Positions 10,429 through 20,096 of a stretch of 64,000 bases of DNA are shown here, one piece after another. Origin of the DNA: Bacillus altitudinis 41KF2b (GTDB lineage: Bacteria; Bacillota; Bacilli; Bacillales; Bacillaceae); the NCBI RefSeq assembly GCF_000691145.1, contig NZ_ASJC01000003.1:310001-374000 (forward strand), in the 5' to 3' direction. The notes below the pieces were generated by a model. It searched no databases. It had not been told where the DNA came from and saw only the letters and a list, made by a program, of their open reading frames with translations. The position numbers were made by a program, and so were the translations under genes. Position 1 is the stretch's first letter; the number at the start of each line of letters is the position of its first letter.

Positions 10429-11727
10429 TTATACTGCGACTTTCTCATAAGCACGAAGATACTTTTGAATATCTCCTGCTCCCATAAAGACCAAGATCGC
10501 ATTTTCATGTGCTTTCAGCACAGATGTCTCTTCTTCTTCAATCAATTGGGCTTGCGGAATTTTTTCCCGCAAATCTTCAATGCTTAGTTTCCCAATGTTT
10601 TCACGAGCTGAGCCGAAAATATCACAGAGGTATACATAGTCTGCTTTTTTCAGACTGTCCGCAAATTCACTTAAAAATTGCTGTGTACGAGTGAAAGTGT
10701 GCGGCTGGAAGACTGCTACAATATCACGGTCTGGATACTTTTGGCGAGCTGCTTCGATCGTGACTTCAATTTCAGTCGGATGGTGCGCATAATCGTCAAT
10801 TAAGACTTGTTCACCGACTACTTTTTCATTAAAGCGTCGTTTCACACCACCAAATGTCGTTAAAGCACCTTTGATGAGCTCTACATCAATGGCCTCATAG
10901 TGGCATAATGCAATGACCGCTAATGAGTTAAGGACATTGTGGTTTCCGTAAGCAGGGATGTAGAAGGTATCATAAAACGTATTACGTACAAATACATCAA
11001 ATGTCGTGCCTTCTGTGTTTTTCACAACATTTCGTGCTTGGAAATCATTTTCTTCATTGAATCCGTAGTACACAACAGGTACTTTTGCTTGGATCTTGAG
11101 AAGATGCTCGTCATCACCGCAGGCGATGATGGCTTTTTTCACTTGAAGTGCCATGTTTTGAAACGCATCGAACACGTCATCAATATCCGTGAAATAATCA
11201 GGGTGATCAAAATCAATATTGGTCATGATCGCATAGTCTGGATGGTAGCTGAGGAAATGTCTGCGGTATTCGCACGCTTCAAATACAAAATACTCGCTGT
11301 TTTCTTTCCCCATTCCAGATCCATCACCGATTAAGTAGGAAGTTGGTTTTGCCGCTTGCATCACATGTGCAAGCAGACCTGTTGTCGATGTTTTACCATG
11401 AGCACCCGTAATTGCAACGTTTGTAAATGAATCCATGTATTCTCCAAGAAATTTATGATAACGAATGACAGGAATCCCTTCAGAAAGAGCACGCTCAATC
11501 TCAGGGTGTGTATCTGGGAATGCATTTCCTGCAATCACCGTCATCCCTGGCTGAATATTATCTGGGTCAAATGGAAGAATTTTAATATTTCGTTCTTCTA
11601 ATGCTTTCTGTGTAAAGATATGTTTTTCGATATCCGATCCTTGGACAGTATACCCAGTATCATGAAGAATTTGGGCCAGTGGACTCATACCTGTCCCTTT
11701 TATTCCAACAAAATGATAAACAGTCAT
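10429..11727 (-). CDS. murC: UDP-N-acetylmuramate--L-alanine ligase
   Basis: Adds L-alanine to UDP-MurNAc in the cytoplasmic phase of peptidoglycan synthesis. The protein is 432 residues, identical in length to B. subtilis MurC. It shows the N-terminal UDP-binding loop [13 protein letters not shown], the ATP loop [10 protein letters not shown] near residue 110, the Mur central domain motifs ([20 protein letters not shown]) and the C-terminal [10 protein letters not shown] and FQPHTFTRT. Starts at ATG 11727 behind GGAGG. Transcribed leftward from its own promoter, with sftA ending about 300 bp upstream and ytxG starting about 220 bp downstream. Confidence 0.97.
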   Translation of the reverse strand: MTVYHFVGIKGTGMSPLAQILHDTGYTVQGSDIEKHIFTQKALEERNIKILPFDPDNIQPGMTVIAGNAFPDTHPEIERALSEGIPVIRYHKFLGEYMDSFTNVAITGAHGKTSTTGLLAHVMQAAKPTSYLIGDGSGMGKENSEYFVFEACEYRRHFLSYHPDYAIMTNIDFDHPDYFTDIDDVFDAFQNMALQVKKAIIACGDDEHLLKIQAKVPVVYYGFNEENDFQARNVVKNTEGTTFDVFVRNTFYDTFYIPAYGNHNVLNSLAVIALCHYEAIDVELIKGALTTFGGVKRRFNEKVVGEQVLIDDYAHHPTEIEVTIEAARQKYPDRDIVAVFQPHTFTRTQQFLSEFADSLKKADYVYLCDIFGSARENIGKLSIEDLREKIPQAQLIEEEETSVLKAHENAILVFMGAGDIQKYLRAYEKVAV

Positions 11728-11761
11728 AATTGTACCTCCAACAAACGTCTATCTGACTTAC

Positions 11762-11789
11762 AGTATATGACGCTCATTTCAATTTGCAA
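11762..11789 (-). promoter_or_regulatory. Candidate SigA promoter of murC
   Basis: TTGCAA (11784-11789) and TATACT (11762-11767) with a 16-bp spacer on the minus strand, 35 bp before the start. The remaining sequence up to sftA (11790-12034) contains no ORF or clear terminator. Confidence 0.55.
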
Positions 11790-12034
11790 CTTGTGATTTT
11801 TGTCTCTAGCTTAGCTGATCACAAATCGCAGCTCCAAATAAAGATTTTTTTCCGATCTTCCTATTCTAATCAATATTAACTATGATTAGTATCCGACAAC
11901 TTTCCCATTTCTAACACCTGCTTTCGCTCATTTTCGTTAAAAAGCGTTCAGACAGGCATGCGAAAAGCGTCCAATTCAAAAATTGCACCTATGTGCTATC
12001 ATACCATGTTTATCAAAAAAATGAAGTGGTTTGT

Positions 12035-14791
12035 TTAGATCAATTGTTCTAAATCACTCAGTGTCATGAGGACCTCTCTTGGCTTACTGCCTTTTGCACC
12101 AGAGATCATTCCTTCACGTTCCATCATATCAATCAATCTCGCTGCTCGATTGTAGCCAATTCTAAATCTTCTTTGCAAACTGGATGTACTTGCACTATTT
12201 TGCTCGATGGCGAATCGGCATGCGTCCATAAACAATTCATCTTCGTCTGTAATGGCAGAGCCTTGGAGCATCAATTCTTCCTGTTCAAAAAGGAACACAG
12301 GTTTGCGCTGTTTTCTCACATGCGCTACCACTTCATCAATCTCTCGATCTGATACAAAGTTCCCTTGCAGCCTTGTCGGTTTGCCAGAGCCATTTTCTAA
12401 GAACAGCATGTCTCCTTTTCCGAGAAGCTTTTCAGCACCTGCCATATCAATAATGGTTCTTGAATCCACTTGGCTTGAAACAGAGAAAGCAATTCTTGTT
12501 GGGATGTTTGCTTTAATGAGACCTGTAATGACATCAACAGAAGGTCTTTGCGTCGCAATGAGTAAGTGAATCCCGCATGCTCTTGCTTTTTGGGCAATTC
12601 GGCAAATGCTTTCTTCGACTTCATTTGGTGCGACCATCATTAAATCAGCCAGCTCATCAATGACAACGACAAGATATGGCAGTTTTTCACCCATTTGTTT
12701 TTCTTTCACCAGTTCGTTAAATCGTTTGATTTCTCTCACACCAGAGTGTGCAAACAATTCGTAGCGTCTTTCCATTTCATCTACTACCCATTTCAGGGCA
12801 GCTGTTGCTGTCTTGGCATCAGTAATAACTGGGCTCACAAGATGCGGAATGTGATTATACGGCGCCAGTTCGACCATTTTAGGGTCGATTAACAGCATTT
12901 TCACTTCATCAGGTGAGGCTTTAAACATCAGGCTTACGAGAATGGTATTAATACAGACACTTTTCCCTGAACCTGTTGCTCCGGCAATTAAGCCGTGCGG
13001 CATTTTTTGCAAATCAACCACAACGGGCTGACCGGAAATATCCAATCCGAGCGCCGCTGTTAATGGAGATGGATTGTCTCTAAAGGCACTGCTTCTGATC
13101 ATTTCTCTCAAGAAAACCATTTTACTGTGAAGGTTCGGCACTTCGATTCCAATCGTGTTCTTCCCAGGAATTGGCGCTTCGATTCGAATATCTTTTGCAG
13201 ACAAACTGAGTTTGATATCATCTGACAGGTTTGTAATTTTGTTCACTTTCACGCCTGGTTCAGGATGTACTTCAAATCTTGTAACAGAAGGACCTTGCGT
13301 CACATGAACAACACTTGCTCTGACATTGAAGTTTTTCAGTGTGGCATTGAGCAGTTCTGCCCGTTCTTTCACCCATGTTCCGTCCTCTTCTTTTTGTGCT
13401 GGCGGAACGTCTAGAAGAGCTAAACTCGGAAATACATATCCTTGTGCATCTGCCGTTTTCTTCTGTCCTTGCACGCGCTGATCACTTTTTAACATCATGA
13501 CGTTAAAAGGAACGGTGGAGGTTTGACCGCTTGAGCGCTTTGGCTGTGGAGAAGACGGTTTTGGTTCTTCACGATTCGGTGCTTCTCGTTTTACTTCGGG
13601 CGTTTCTTCATGCTGCTCTGCCATATCCGCGGCGATCTCTGCTTGTCCAGAGTCAGCAAATTCATCTGATGCTTCTTCAACTGGCATGACTTCATCATCT
13701 GTTAATTTTTCTTCCGGCAGGGAATCATCATCTTGCAAATCTTGTATGATCACCGGTTCTTCTTGTTCAAATGCTGCCGCTGACACGTCTGCTTGACTTT
13801 CTTCTATCCATGCAGCCTCTGTTGTTTTTTCCATAGCCTCTACTTCATTCTCTTCCAGCATCGCAGTTTCTTCTACTGGGCTTTCTATCTCCATGTCGAG
13901 TGCTGGTGATGGGCTTTCAGCTGTTTCAAATGTAAAGCTCTCTTTTTTCTGAGCATCATCTTCAAGCGGAATCATCGGCTCTTCTTGTTCAATGGTGACT
14001 GTCTGTTCTTCCTCCATCTCTAGAGGCTCGTTAGATGCTTCAGCTTGCTCCATATGTAAGAATGCTTCCCGATCGTCTTTGGTCTGTGACAAAGCTTGAT
14101 CTTGATCCTCTGTCTCACTGAAAGGCTCGTCATATAAACGTTCCATCGTTGATTGAACGTGATCTTGATAAGCGAGTTCCTCTTGCAAAGTAAGCGGGGT
14201 CGTGACAGGTTGCTTCTCTACTTGTTCTGCTGTTTGGGCTGACATCATGTCTTCCATACGTTGTTCTTTTCGTATAGACGGGATGTTCATTTGCTGTCTT
14301 ACATTCCGTTCACGCTCTGCTTCTTCTGATAACAGTGTGACACGCTGTGACGTTTCTTCTGCCGATTTCATTTTGACAGAAGATGTGTCTTCTTTGGCTG
14401 CTGCATGTTTTGGACGCATATCCTGGTGGTAGCCATAGATCGGTGAAGGGATTTGCTCTGGTTTAAAAGGCTTTTTATTGAGATCAGGCTGCACCGTTTG
14501 TTTTGGCTGATAGGTCGTCTGCTTTGCCTTTGGCTGACTTGGCCGCGTGCGCCTTCTTTCTTGCTGCTTTGCTGCCTCACGTGCAGGTTCATCTGGAACG
14601 AGAGGAAAGCGGAAATTGCCTTTTGGATATTCATAATACACTTTCGTATCTTCAACTTTTTTATATTCTTTATGCTGTTCAACAGCTGGCTGCTTTGGTG
14701 CAATCGGACCTGTTTCAGGCCTCTCAGCTTTTTCTTCTTTTTTTTCTTCTCCTAAAAATACACTAAAAAATTTATCTAACCAACTCATCAT
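12035..14791 (-). CDS. sftA: DNA translocase SftA (FtsK/SpoIIIE family)
   Basis: A 918-residue septum-associated DNA pump that clears chromosomal DNA from the closing division septum before membrane fusion. Unlike SpoIIIE it has no transmembrane N-terminus: residues 1-30 are an amphipathic segment (MMSWLDKFFSVFLGEEKKEE), and about 30-430 are a low-complexity, Gln/Glu-rich linker. The motor follows with Walker A GATGSGKS near residue 605, Walker B VVVIDELADLMM, and a C-terminal winged-helix gamma domain (SLQRRFRIGYNRAARLIDMMEREG) that reads SRS-type polar DNA motifs. Two adjacent ATGs (14791, 14788) follow a weak ribosome site. The motor is conserved with B. subtilis SftA (952 aa); the linker is what varies. 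Confidence 0.95.
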   Translation of the reverse strand: MMSWLDKFFSVFLGEEKKEEKAERPETGPIAPKQPAVEQHKEYKKVEDTKVYYEYPKGNFRFPLVPDEPAREAAKQQERRRTRPSQPKAKQTTYQPKQTVQPDLNKKPFKPEQIPSPIYGYHQDMRPKHAAAKEDTSSVKMKSAEETSQRVTLLSEEAERERNVRQQMNIPSIRKEQRMEDMMSAQTAEQVEKQPVTTPLTLQEELAYQDHVQSTMERLYDEPFSETEDQDQALSQTKDDREAFLHMEQAEASNEPLEMEEEQTVTIEQEEPMIPLEDDAQKKESFTFETAESPSPALDMEIESPVEETAMLEENEVEAMEKTTEAAWIEESQADVSAAAFEQEEPVIIQDLQDDDSLPEEKLTDDEVMPVEEASDEFADSGQAEIAADMAEQHEETPEVKREAPNREEPKPSSPQPKRSSGQTSTVPFNVMMLKSDQRVQGQKKTADAQGYVFPSLALLDVPPAQKEEDGTWVKERAELLNATLKNFNVRASVVHVTQGPSVTRFEVHPEPGVKVNKITNLSDDIKLSLSAKDIRIEAPIPGKNTIGIEVPNLHSKMVFLREMIRSSAFRDNPSPLTAALGLDISGQPVVVDLQKMPHGLIAGATGSGKSVCINTILVSLMFKASPDEVKMLLIDPKMVELAPYNHIPHLVSPVITDAKTATAALKWVVDEMERRYELFAHSGVREIKRFNELVKEKQMGEKLPYLVVVIDELADLMMVAPNEVEESICRIAQKARACGIHLLIATQRPSVDVITGLIKANIPTRIAFSVSSQVDSRTIIDMAGAEKLLGKGDMLFLENGSGKPTRLQGNFVSDREIDEVVAHVRKQRKPVFLFEQEELMLQGSAITDEDELFMDACRFAIEQNSASTSSLQRRFRIGYNRAARLIDMMEREGMISGAKGSKPREVLMTLSDLEQLI

Positions 14792-14910
14792 TTATCACTC
14801 ACTTTAACTCCCCTTACGTTTTCTTGGGCGATTTTTAGTATACCATTGCTTTTTCATGCAGAAAAGCGAGAAAAGTGCTACGCTTTGCTGTTCATGCTGT
14901 CTGTAGATGA

Positions 14911-14946
14911 AAAAAAGTCACTAAGTACGTACTTAGTGACTTTTGG
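14911..14946 (-). terminator. Perfect palindromic terminator after ytpR
   Basis: Positions 14913-14944 form a perfect 32-bp palindrome (16-bp arms, e.g. left arm AAAAGTCACTAAGTAC) with no unpaired loop in the sequence. The minus strand continues with T residues into TTTTTTT, so it works as a terminator of the ytpPQR genes. Its central 12 bp also occur in the ytcD operator candidate at 47482-47501. Confidence 0.8.
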
Positions 14947-14987
14947 TATAACACATTCTTCGCTCATTTGTACCCGTTTATGGGAGG

Positions 14988-15593
14988 TTACGCTTCAAAT
15001 GGTTCGCCAGCTTGGTGACTTCCTTCTAGAACAAGGATTCCTTTTTCAGCAGGCGCATTCGGAAGATCTAATTCTTTTGCAGAACAAATCATTCCGCTTG
15101 AAGGAACACCTCTTAGTTCAGCATCTTTGATCACCAAACCGCTCGGCATCACAGCACCGACCTTTGCAACCACAACATATTGACCTTGATCAACGTTTGG
15201 TGCACCGCACACGATTTGTAAGGTTTCATCGCCAACATCTACTTGGCAAATGTTCAGTTTATCTGCATTCGGATGTTTTTCTTTTTCCTTCACATAACCG
15301 ACCACAAACTTAGGTGATAGATCAACTGTTAATGTTTCACTGACACCGTTGCGGTTCAAAATTTCATTGATATCTTGAACAAGCGTTTCAGAAAGCGGTA
15401 CAGATCCGTTTTCTTCAATTTTCATGTAAGTAGATGCATTGAAAATATTAAAACCTGTTGTTTCTTTTGTGTCTTGATTGAAGATTCTTACGACATCTCC
15501 AAACGTTTCATGACCTACTTCTTCTCTTGTTACATCTTTTAATGAAATAAGGAGTGTGTCGCCGACACCTTCTGCATTATAAAAAACGTTCAT
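14988..15593 (-). CDS. ytpR: YtpR, tRNA-binding-domain protein
   Basis: 201-residue protein with an N-terminal DUF4479 domain (about 1-90) and a C-terminal EMAP/Arc1p-type OB fold (about 95-195), as at the N-terminus of PheT. Visible features are [48 protein letters not shown] and [17 protein letters not shown]. It probably binds tRNA or another structured RNA; no catalytic residues are present and the cellular role is not established. It ends the ytpP-ytpQ-ytpR block, starts 17 bp after ytpQ, and is followed by a strong palindromic terminator. Confidence 0.9.
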   Translation of the reverse strand: MNVFYNAEGVGDTLLISLKDVTREEVGHETFGDVVRIFNQDTKETTGFNIFNASTYMKIEENGSVPLSETLVQDINEILNRNGVSETLTVDLSPKFVVGYVKEKEKHPNADKLNICQVDVGDETLQIVCGAPNVDQGQYVVVAKVGAVMPSGLVIKDAELRGVPSSGMICSAKELDLPNAPAEKGILVLEGSHQAGEPFEA

Positions 15594-15609
15594 TCTTCAA
15601 AATTCCCTT

Positions 15610-16422
15610 CTACTGCTGTTTTGGTCTACTTTTTGCAAGAATAAAGATCGGTTCAAGCTTGCCTTCGTCATATAAAAATGACAAGGCCGTAATCGGAACC
15701 GTGCCGCTGGCGAAGAAGCTCATCGACATTTGCCCTAAAATATCATAGCCTGATTCATTGCGTACATCTGCAATGATGAACACATCTTGATGGGGAACGG
15801 AAATAGCCATTTGCCCCTCTACTTTTTGCGCGTATTCTTGTAAAATCGATTCATTTAATATTCTGCTTGCATCGTACCCGTCGTTTGCACGGAAGAAATA
15901 AAAACGGTTGCCCGCCACTTCATCCATTTTCACGACAGTCTTTAGTGACCGGACGTTAAAACTTGCGGTTTCTCTGATTCGTTCTTTAGTCCAGTTTTCC
16001 TTTTGCAGCATCTTCTCGTCAATTAATCTGTAGGTGCTTCCAAGGTCAAGTGCATAGTAGATTCTTGTCTCTGCTGTATGCTCATCAAAAACGAGTGGAA
16101 TCTCATCACTTGATGTTTCTGGAAAGGACGTTGAACGAATGACCGGATAAATGTGCTTCTCTTTACCTGAGATGTGCTGCGCTTCACCTTTCATAGCACT
16201 GAGCGCTTCTTTCACATAATAAACGATCTCATCCAGTGTTTCATCAGGCTTTACTTCCCACTTTGCAATAATCGGCGGGAGCTCAAGCGTGATGCCCTTT
16301 CCTGTATGTTTATCTTCCACACGAAGCGTATCTTTTTCCCTGTCAAACTGGTGGGTCCAGCTGTCGTTCGTCAGACGGCTTTTCAATTGATTGGCAAGCT
16401 GTCTTGATGTCATTTTCGCCAT
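15610..16422 (-). CDS. ytpQ: YtpQ, DUF1444 protein
   Basis: 270-residue soluble protein of the DUF1444 (UPF0354) family, widely conserved in Bacillus but without known function. The N-terminus is basic ([17 protein letters not shown]). There is no signal peptide or membrane segment, and conserved stretches include [13 protein letters not shown] and [15 protein letters not shown] sequences near the C-terminus. It starts at ATG 16422 behind AAAGGAGAG, 18 bp downstream of ytpP and 16 bp upstream of ytpR, so the three are almost certainly one transcript with the EIIC-like gene before them. Confidence 0.88.
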   Translation of the reverse strand: MAKMTSRQLANQLKSRLTNDSWTHQFDREKDTLRVEDKHTGKGITLELPPIIAKWEVKPDETLDEIVYYVKEALSAMKGEAQHISGKEKHIYPVIRSTSFPETSSDEIPLVFDEHTAETRIYYALDLGSTYRLIDEKMLQKENWTKERIRETASFNVRSLKTVVKMDEVAGNRFYFFRANDGYDASRILNESILQEYAQKVEGQMAISVPHQDVFIIADVRNESGYDILGQMSMSFFASGTVPITALSFLYDEGKLEPIFILAKSRPKQQ

Positions 16423-16440
16423 AATAAGACTCTCCTTTCG

Positions 16441-16761
16441 TTATTTAGAAAGAGAATCTGTTAAAAATGCTTCAATCTCTTCCTTTGTCTTACGATCTTT
16501 GCTGACAAAACGGTTGATCTCTTGTCCGTTTTTAAAGACTAAAAAGCTTGGAATTCCGTAAATTTCCCACTCTGCACAAGTGTCGATGAACTGATCTCTA
16601 TCCACATAGAAGTATTCAAATTCTGGATAGTTTGCTTCAAGCTCTGGCAAAAACGGCTCAATAAATGTGCAGTCCGGGCACCAGTCAGCTGAAAATAGTA
16701 ATACGGTTAAGTCTTCTTGAATCACTTTTTGTAATTCTTCGTTTGATTCAATTTTTTTCAT
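16441..16761 (-). CDS. ytpP: YtpP, thioredoxin-like protein
   Basis: 106-residue thioredoxin-fold protein with the active-site motif W27-C-P-D-C31 and the cis-proline region [10 protein letters not shown]. It is cytoplasmic and probably a disulfide or bacillithiol-disulfide reductase. The CPDC dipeptide differs from the CGPC of main thioredoxins, so redox potential and partners may differ. The start ATG 16761 lies inside the 3' end of the preceding membrane protein gene (14-nt overlap), and its GGAGG is within that gene. Translation of the two is therefore likely coupled. Confidence 0.9.
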   Translation of the reverse strand: MKKIESNEELQKVIQEDLTVLLFSADWCPDCTFIEPFLPELEANYPEFEYFYVDRDQFIDTCAEWEIYGIPSFLVFKNGQEINRFVSKDRKTKEEIEAFLTDSLSK

Positions 16762-17776
16762 GTTTGATTCCTCCAGTTTGTATACTTAAATCTCCGAATT
16801 GTATATAGCCTTTCTTTCTCATCCATTCTGATACTACCAAACTAATCACTGCCGGGCCAACGATATGCAAGAGAGCAATTGCGAGGAAAACGGAAGGATG
16901 AAATCCCATGACTGTGAGAGTCATGAGCTGGCCGACAAGTCCGCTCGTTCCCATACCCGCTCCTGCCGCATTATTGACCATCCCAAAGCCAATGATACCA
17001 ATTGGCGCAAGAATCAGTCCTGCAATCGTCGGCGGAATGAGAATGAGTGGATTTTTCACAATGTTCGGCAGCTGTAGTTTTGATGTTCCAATGCCTACCG
17101 CAGCAAGACCGCCAAAACGATTTTCTCTAAATCCTGCAGCAGCAAAGCCGACCATCTGCGCACAGCAGCCAATCGTTGCCGCACCAGCAGCAAGACCGCT
17201 TAAATCAAGCATCAGCGCAAGCGCAGCGCTTGAAATCGGTGAGCTAAGAGAAAGTCCAACAATGGTTGCAACCAGCATGCCCATGATGAGTGGACTTTGA
17301 TCAGTCCCCCATACGATCAGTCTGCCGAGCCCTGTCATCACCGCCTGAATCCCAGGGCCGATGAAAGCAGCGGTGAGAAAACCTGTGATAATGGTCACAA
17401 GCGGCGTTAAAATAATATCAATTCTTGTCTCACCACTGATCAGTTTGCCTAATTCCACACCAATGAGAGCAGCCACGAAGCTTCCAGCAGGTCCCCCAAG
17501 CTCTGCTCCAGCGGCACCTGAAACAACACTTGCGAAAATAATTAAAGGAGAAGCGTTTAAGCGATAAGCAACCGCTACGCCAATTGCTGGTCCCATTAGC
17601 CCCATAGCGAGCGTTCCCATTTCCACGATGAGAGGAAATGATAACAGGCCGCCTGCTGTTTTTAAAATCAGCCCTACCACTAATGTAGCAAATAGACCTA
17701 AAGCCATATAAGAGAGTGCATCAATAAAATACACCTTTGGCGAAAGGGAAATACCCTTTCTTTTTAAATAAGTCAT
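16748..17776 (-). CDS. PfoR / PTS EIIC-like integral membrane protein
   Basis: A 342-residue polytopic membrane protein of the PTS_EIIC_2 type that includes Clostridium PfoR. It has roughly 8-10 hydrophobic, glycine- and alanine-rich helices and the conserved segments [37 protein letters not shown] and [12 protein letters not shown]. No EIIA or EIIB domain and no HPr-recognisable partner is encoded nearby, so sugar phosphotransfer is unproven; a stand-alone transporter or sensor is equally possible. ATG 17776 is preferred to the TTG just before it, behind AGGA. It overlaps ytpP by 14 nt. I recall no such gene next to ytpP in B. subtilis. Confidence 0.8.
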   Translation of the reverse strand: MTYLKRKGISLSPKVYFIDALSYMALGLFATLVVGLILKTAGGLLSFPLIVEMGTLAMGLMGPAIGVAVAYRLNASPLIIFASVVSGAAGAELGGPAGSFVAALIGVELGKLISGETRIDIILTPLVTIITGFLTAAFIGPGIQAVMTGLGRLIVWGTDQSPLIMGMLVATIVGLSLSSPISSAALALMLDLSGLAAGAATIGCCAQMVGFAAAGFRENRFGGLAAVGIGTSKLQLPNIVKNPLILIPPTIAGLILAPIGIIGFGMVNNAAGAGMGTSGLVGQLMTLTVMGFHPSVFLAIALLHIVGPAVISLVVSEWMRKKGYIQFGDLSIQTGGIKHEKN

Positions 17777-17976
17777 CAACGTCGTCTTCCTGCTTTCTCA
17801 TAGGAAAGACGAAGAGGCCTGTCCTTCCCATTATATGTAGTCTTCTTACGATGAAAAATAGTCTCTACCATGAATATCATAATCATATTTTTTTTGCTTT
17901 ATCAAGCACTTCTTGTGTAACATGAAAAGAAACAGGGCAAACCTTTACTAAGTTTGTGCACAAGGAGGAGATTGTT

Positions 17977-18423
17977 ATGCAATTAACGGTTTATTTAGCT
18001 GGAGAAATTCATAGCCAGTGGCGCGATGAAATTAAGGAAAAAAGCCAGTCGTTGAAACTACCAGTGACGTTTGTTGGTCCAATGGAGAATCATGACCGAT
18101 CAGATAACATCGGAGAAGATATTTTAGGCGGGCAGCCAAATGCCATCTTGAAAGACGATGCGGCTTCTGATTTGAACAATTTCCGCACCGAACTATTATT
18201 AAATAAGGCAGACGTTGTCATCGCCCGCTTTGGTGAGAAATATAAACAGTGGAACACGGCAATGGATGCTTCTTCTGCCATCGCCAAAGGAAAACCCCTT
18301 ATTTTGATTCGTCCTAAAGAATTACATCATCCCCTAAAGGAATTATCAAACAAAGCAAATATCACTGTCGAAACAGTGAATCAAGCGATTAAGGCGTTGT
18401 CATACGTGTTTGAACAGGAATAA
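17977..18423 (+). CDS. ytoQ: YtoQ family protein
   Basis: 148-residue cytoplasmic protein of the YtoQ family, distantly like nucleoside 2-deoxyribosyltransferases (Rossmann-like, with VYLAGEIHSQWRDEI at the N-terminus and NKADVVIARFGEKYKQWNTAMDASSAIAKGKPLILIRP in the centre). The catalytic role is not established. The start is ATG 17977 behind AAGGAGGAG; an in-frame ATG seven codons earlier lies before that ribosome site. The length equals B. subtilis YtoQ (148). Monocistronic, converging on ytoP. Confidence 0.88.
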   Translation: MQLTVYLAGEIHSQWRDEIKEKSQSLKLPVTFVGPMENHDRSDNIGEDILGGQPNAILKDDAASDLNNFRTELLLNKADVVIARFGEKYKQWNTAMDASSAIAKGKPLILIRPKELHHPLKELSNKANITVETVNQAIKALSYVFEQE

Positions 18424-18462
18424 GAAAAAGGCTGTGCTCTTAAAAGAGGCAGCCTTTTTCTG
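18424..18462. terminator. Bidirectional terminator between ytoQ and ytoP
   Basis: GAAAAAGGCT and AGCCTTTTTC flank an inner GCTCTT/AAGAGG helix (18424-18460), giving a long hairpin with A and T runs on both sides. Confidence 0.85.
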
Positions 18463-18467
18463 ATCGT

Positions 18468-19541
18468 TTACACTTGTTGATAAATCGAATCCACCGTGCT
18501 TTGATCACAATTTTTCACAAGACGAACAATTAATTCTTTTGCCGCTGCATAATCGTCCACATGCAAGACAGAGTGACTTGTATGAATGTAACGCGCACAT
18601 ACACCAATAACAGCAGATGGTACACCTTGATTTGAGATATGAACACGTCCAGCATCCGTACCGCCCGGCGATACGAAATATTGATATGGAATATTGTTTG
18701 TTTCGGCTGTATCGAGGACAAATTCTCTCATGCCTCGGTGCGTAATCATCGTGCGATCATAAATACGAAGAAGTGCACCTTTTCCAAGCTGGCCAAATTG
18801 TGATTTGTCTCCCGTCACATCATTTGCAGGACTCGCATCTAGAGCAAAGAACAGATCCGGCTGAATCATATTCGCAGCTACCTCAGCCCCTCTGAGCCCT
18901 ACTTCCTCTTGTACGGTTGCACCTGAATACAATTGACATGAGAGGGTTTCGTCTTTTAATTCTTTCAATAATTCAATGGCAAGTCCGCACCCATAGCGGT
19001 TATCCCAAGCTTTGGCTAAAATCTTTTTCGGATTGGCCATTGGGGTAAAGACCGTTGCAGGAACGATTTGCTGCCCTGGGCGAACGCCAAGCTCTTTCGC
19101 TTCTTCTTCACTGTCTGCACCAATATCAATCAGCATATCTGACGGTTTTACTGGTTTGCTTTTTTGTTCTGGTGTCAGAAGGTGAGGAGGTGTGCTCGAT
19201 ACAACGCCCGGAATTGGCCCGTGATCCGTATGAACATCCACGCGCTGCGCAAGCATCACTTGACTCCACCAGCCGCCAAGTGTTTGAAAACGAATCATTC
19301 CGTTTTTCGTAATGGATGACACCATAAAGCCGACTTCATCCATATGACCAGCCACCATAATCTTCGGCGCGTTCTCTGGACCTTTGCGGACACCAAACAC
19401 TCCGCCAAGACGATCCTGTATGAGTTCATCGGAATATTTCTCAAGTTCCTTTTTCATAAAAGCACGCACATGGTGCTCATTACCTGGAGTTCCCTGTAGT
19501 TCTGTTAAATTTCGGAAAAGCGACATTGTTTCTTCGTTCAT
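18468..19541 (-). CDS. ytoP: M42 family aminopeptidase YtoP
   Basis: 357-residue dinuclear-metal glutamyl/deblocking aminopeptidase or endoglucanase M-like protein of family M42, probably forming dodecameric cytoplasmic shells that degrade peptides. Metal-site motifs are [10 protein letters not shown] (H and D), [12 protein letters not shown] (bridging D), [12 protein letters not shown] (catalytic EE), FALDASP (D) and [16 protein letters not shown] (terminal H). Starts at ATG 19541. Convergent with ytoQ and divergent from ytzB across about 200 bp. All catalytic residues are present. Confidence 0.93.
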   Translation of the reverse strand: MNEETMSLFRNLTELQGTPGNEHHVRAFMKKELEKYSDELIQDRLGGVFGVRKGPENAPKIMVAGHMDEVGFMVSSITKNGMIRFQTLGGWWSQVMLAQRVDVHTDHGPIPGVVSSTPPHLLTPEQKSKPVKPSDMLIDIGADSEEEAKELGVRPGQQIVPATVFTPMANPKKILAKAWDNRYGCGLAIELLKELKDETLSCQLYSGATVQEEVGLRGAEVAANMIQPDLFFALDASPANDVTGDKSQFGQLGKGALLRIYDRTMITHRGMREFVLDTAETNNIPYQYFVSPGGTDAGRVHISNQGVPSAVIGVCARYIHTSHSVLHVDDYAAAKELIVRLVKNCDQSTVDSIYQQV

Positions 19542-19680
19542 TTGACAGTTACCCTCATTTCTATGTAATGACCATATAAATTCCTATAAAAATAACACTC
19601 ACTTTATACTATAAGAATTCTTTCGGTTTTCCAAGTATCTCTCCAGAAATTTTGAATATGCTTTCAAGTATTCGGATTTC

Positions 19681-19709
19681 TTAACATCGCTGGACAAGTT
19701 TTGTATAAT
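19681..19709 (+). promoter_or_regulatory. SigA promoter of ytzB
   Basis: TTAACA (19681-19686) and TATAAT (19704-19709) with a 17-bp spacer, 32 bp before the start codon. Confidence 0.75.
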
Positions 19710-19740
19710 GGAAAAAACAGCAATACGGAGGTGCAGCACG

Positions 19741-20055
19741 TTGAAGTTAAAACATGTTCTGATTGGTGCGAGTATAGGCGTAGCCGCTGCAATTGTTGCA
19801 AAGAAAGTCTTTTTCCCTACGTATATCTCGTCTGAAAAAGCGTTAAAAATTGTGAAATCTGCTTTTAAACAGCGCGGCCCGATTGATGGCTCTTGGATTT
19901 ATACTGTACCAGAACCGTATACCGTAAATGGTGAAACGATTGATGTGTACAAATCTGGCATTACACGCTCCGCCTTTGGCGAGCTGGAACAGTATGAAGT
20001 CATGATTGATGCAAAAACAGGCATGATCGTTGATGTCATTGATTCTGTTGCTTAA
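19741..20055 (+). CDS. ytzB: YtzB, small PepSY-domain protein
   Basis: 104-residue protein with an N-terminal hydrophobic anchor or signal (about 4-26, VLIGASIGVAAAIVAKKVFF) followed by a PepSY domain (ISSEKALKIVKSAF through VMIDAKTGMIVDVIDSVA). It is likely membrane-attached with the PepSY domain outside; such domains often inhibit or recognise peptidases, and no catalytic residues are seen. TTG 19741 is the start because GGAGGTG lies 7 nt before it; an earlier in-frame ATG overlaps the promoter -10. Monocistronic between its own promoter and terminator, convergent with malS. Confidence 0.85.
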   Translation: MKLKHVLIGASIGVAAAIVAKKVFFPTYISSEKALKIVKSAFKQRGPIDGSWIYTVPEPYTVNGETIDVYKSGITRSAFGELEQYEVMIDAKTGMIVDVIDSVA

Positions 20056-20058
20056 TAA

Positions 20059-20096
20059 GAAAGCTTCGCAAAGACAAGTCCTTGCGAAGCTTTTTT
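20059..20096. terminator. Terminator between ytzB and malS
   Basis: AAGCTTCGCAA (20061-20071) and TTGCGAAGCTT (20082-20092) form an 11-bp stem followed by seven T on the plus strand. It also serves malS, whose stop is at 20096. Confidence 0.9.
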
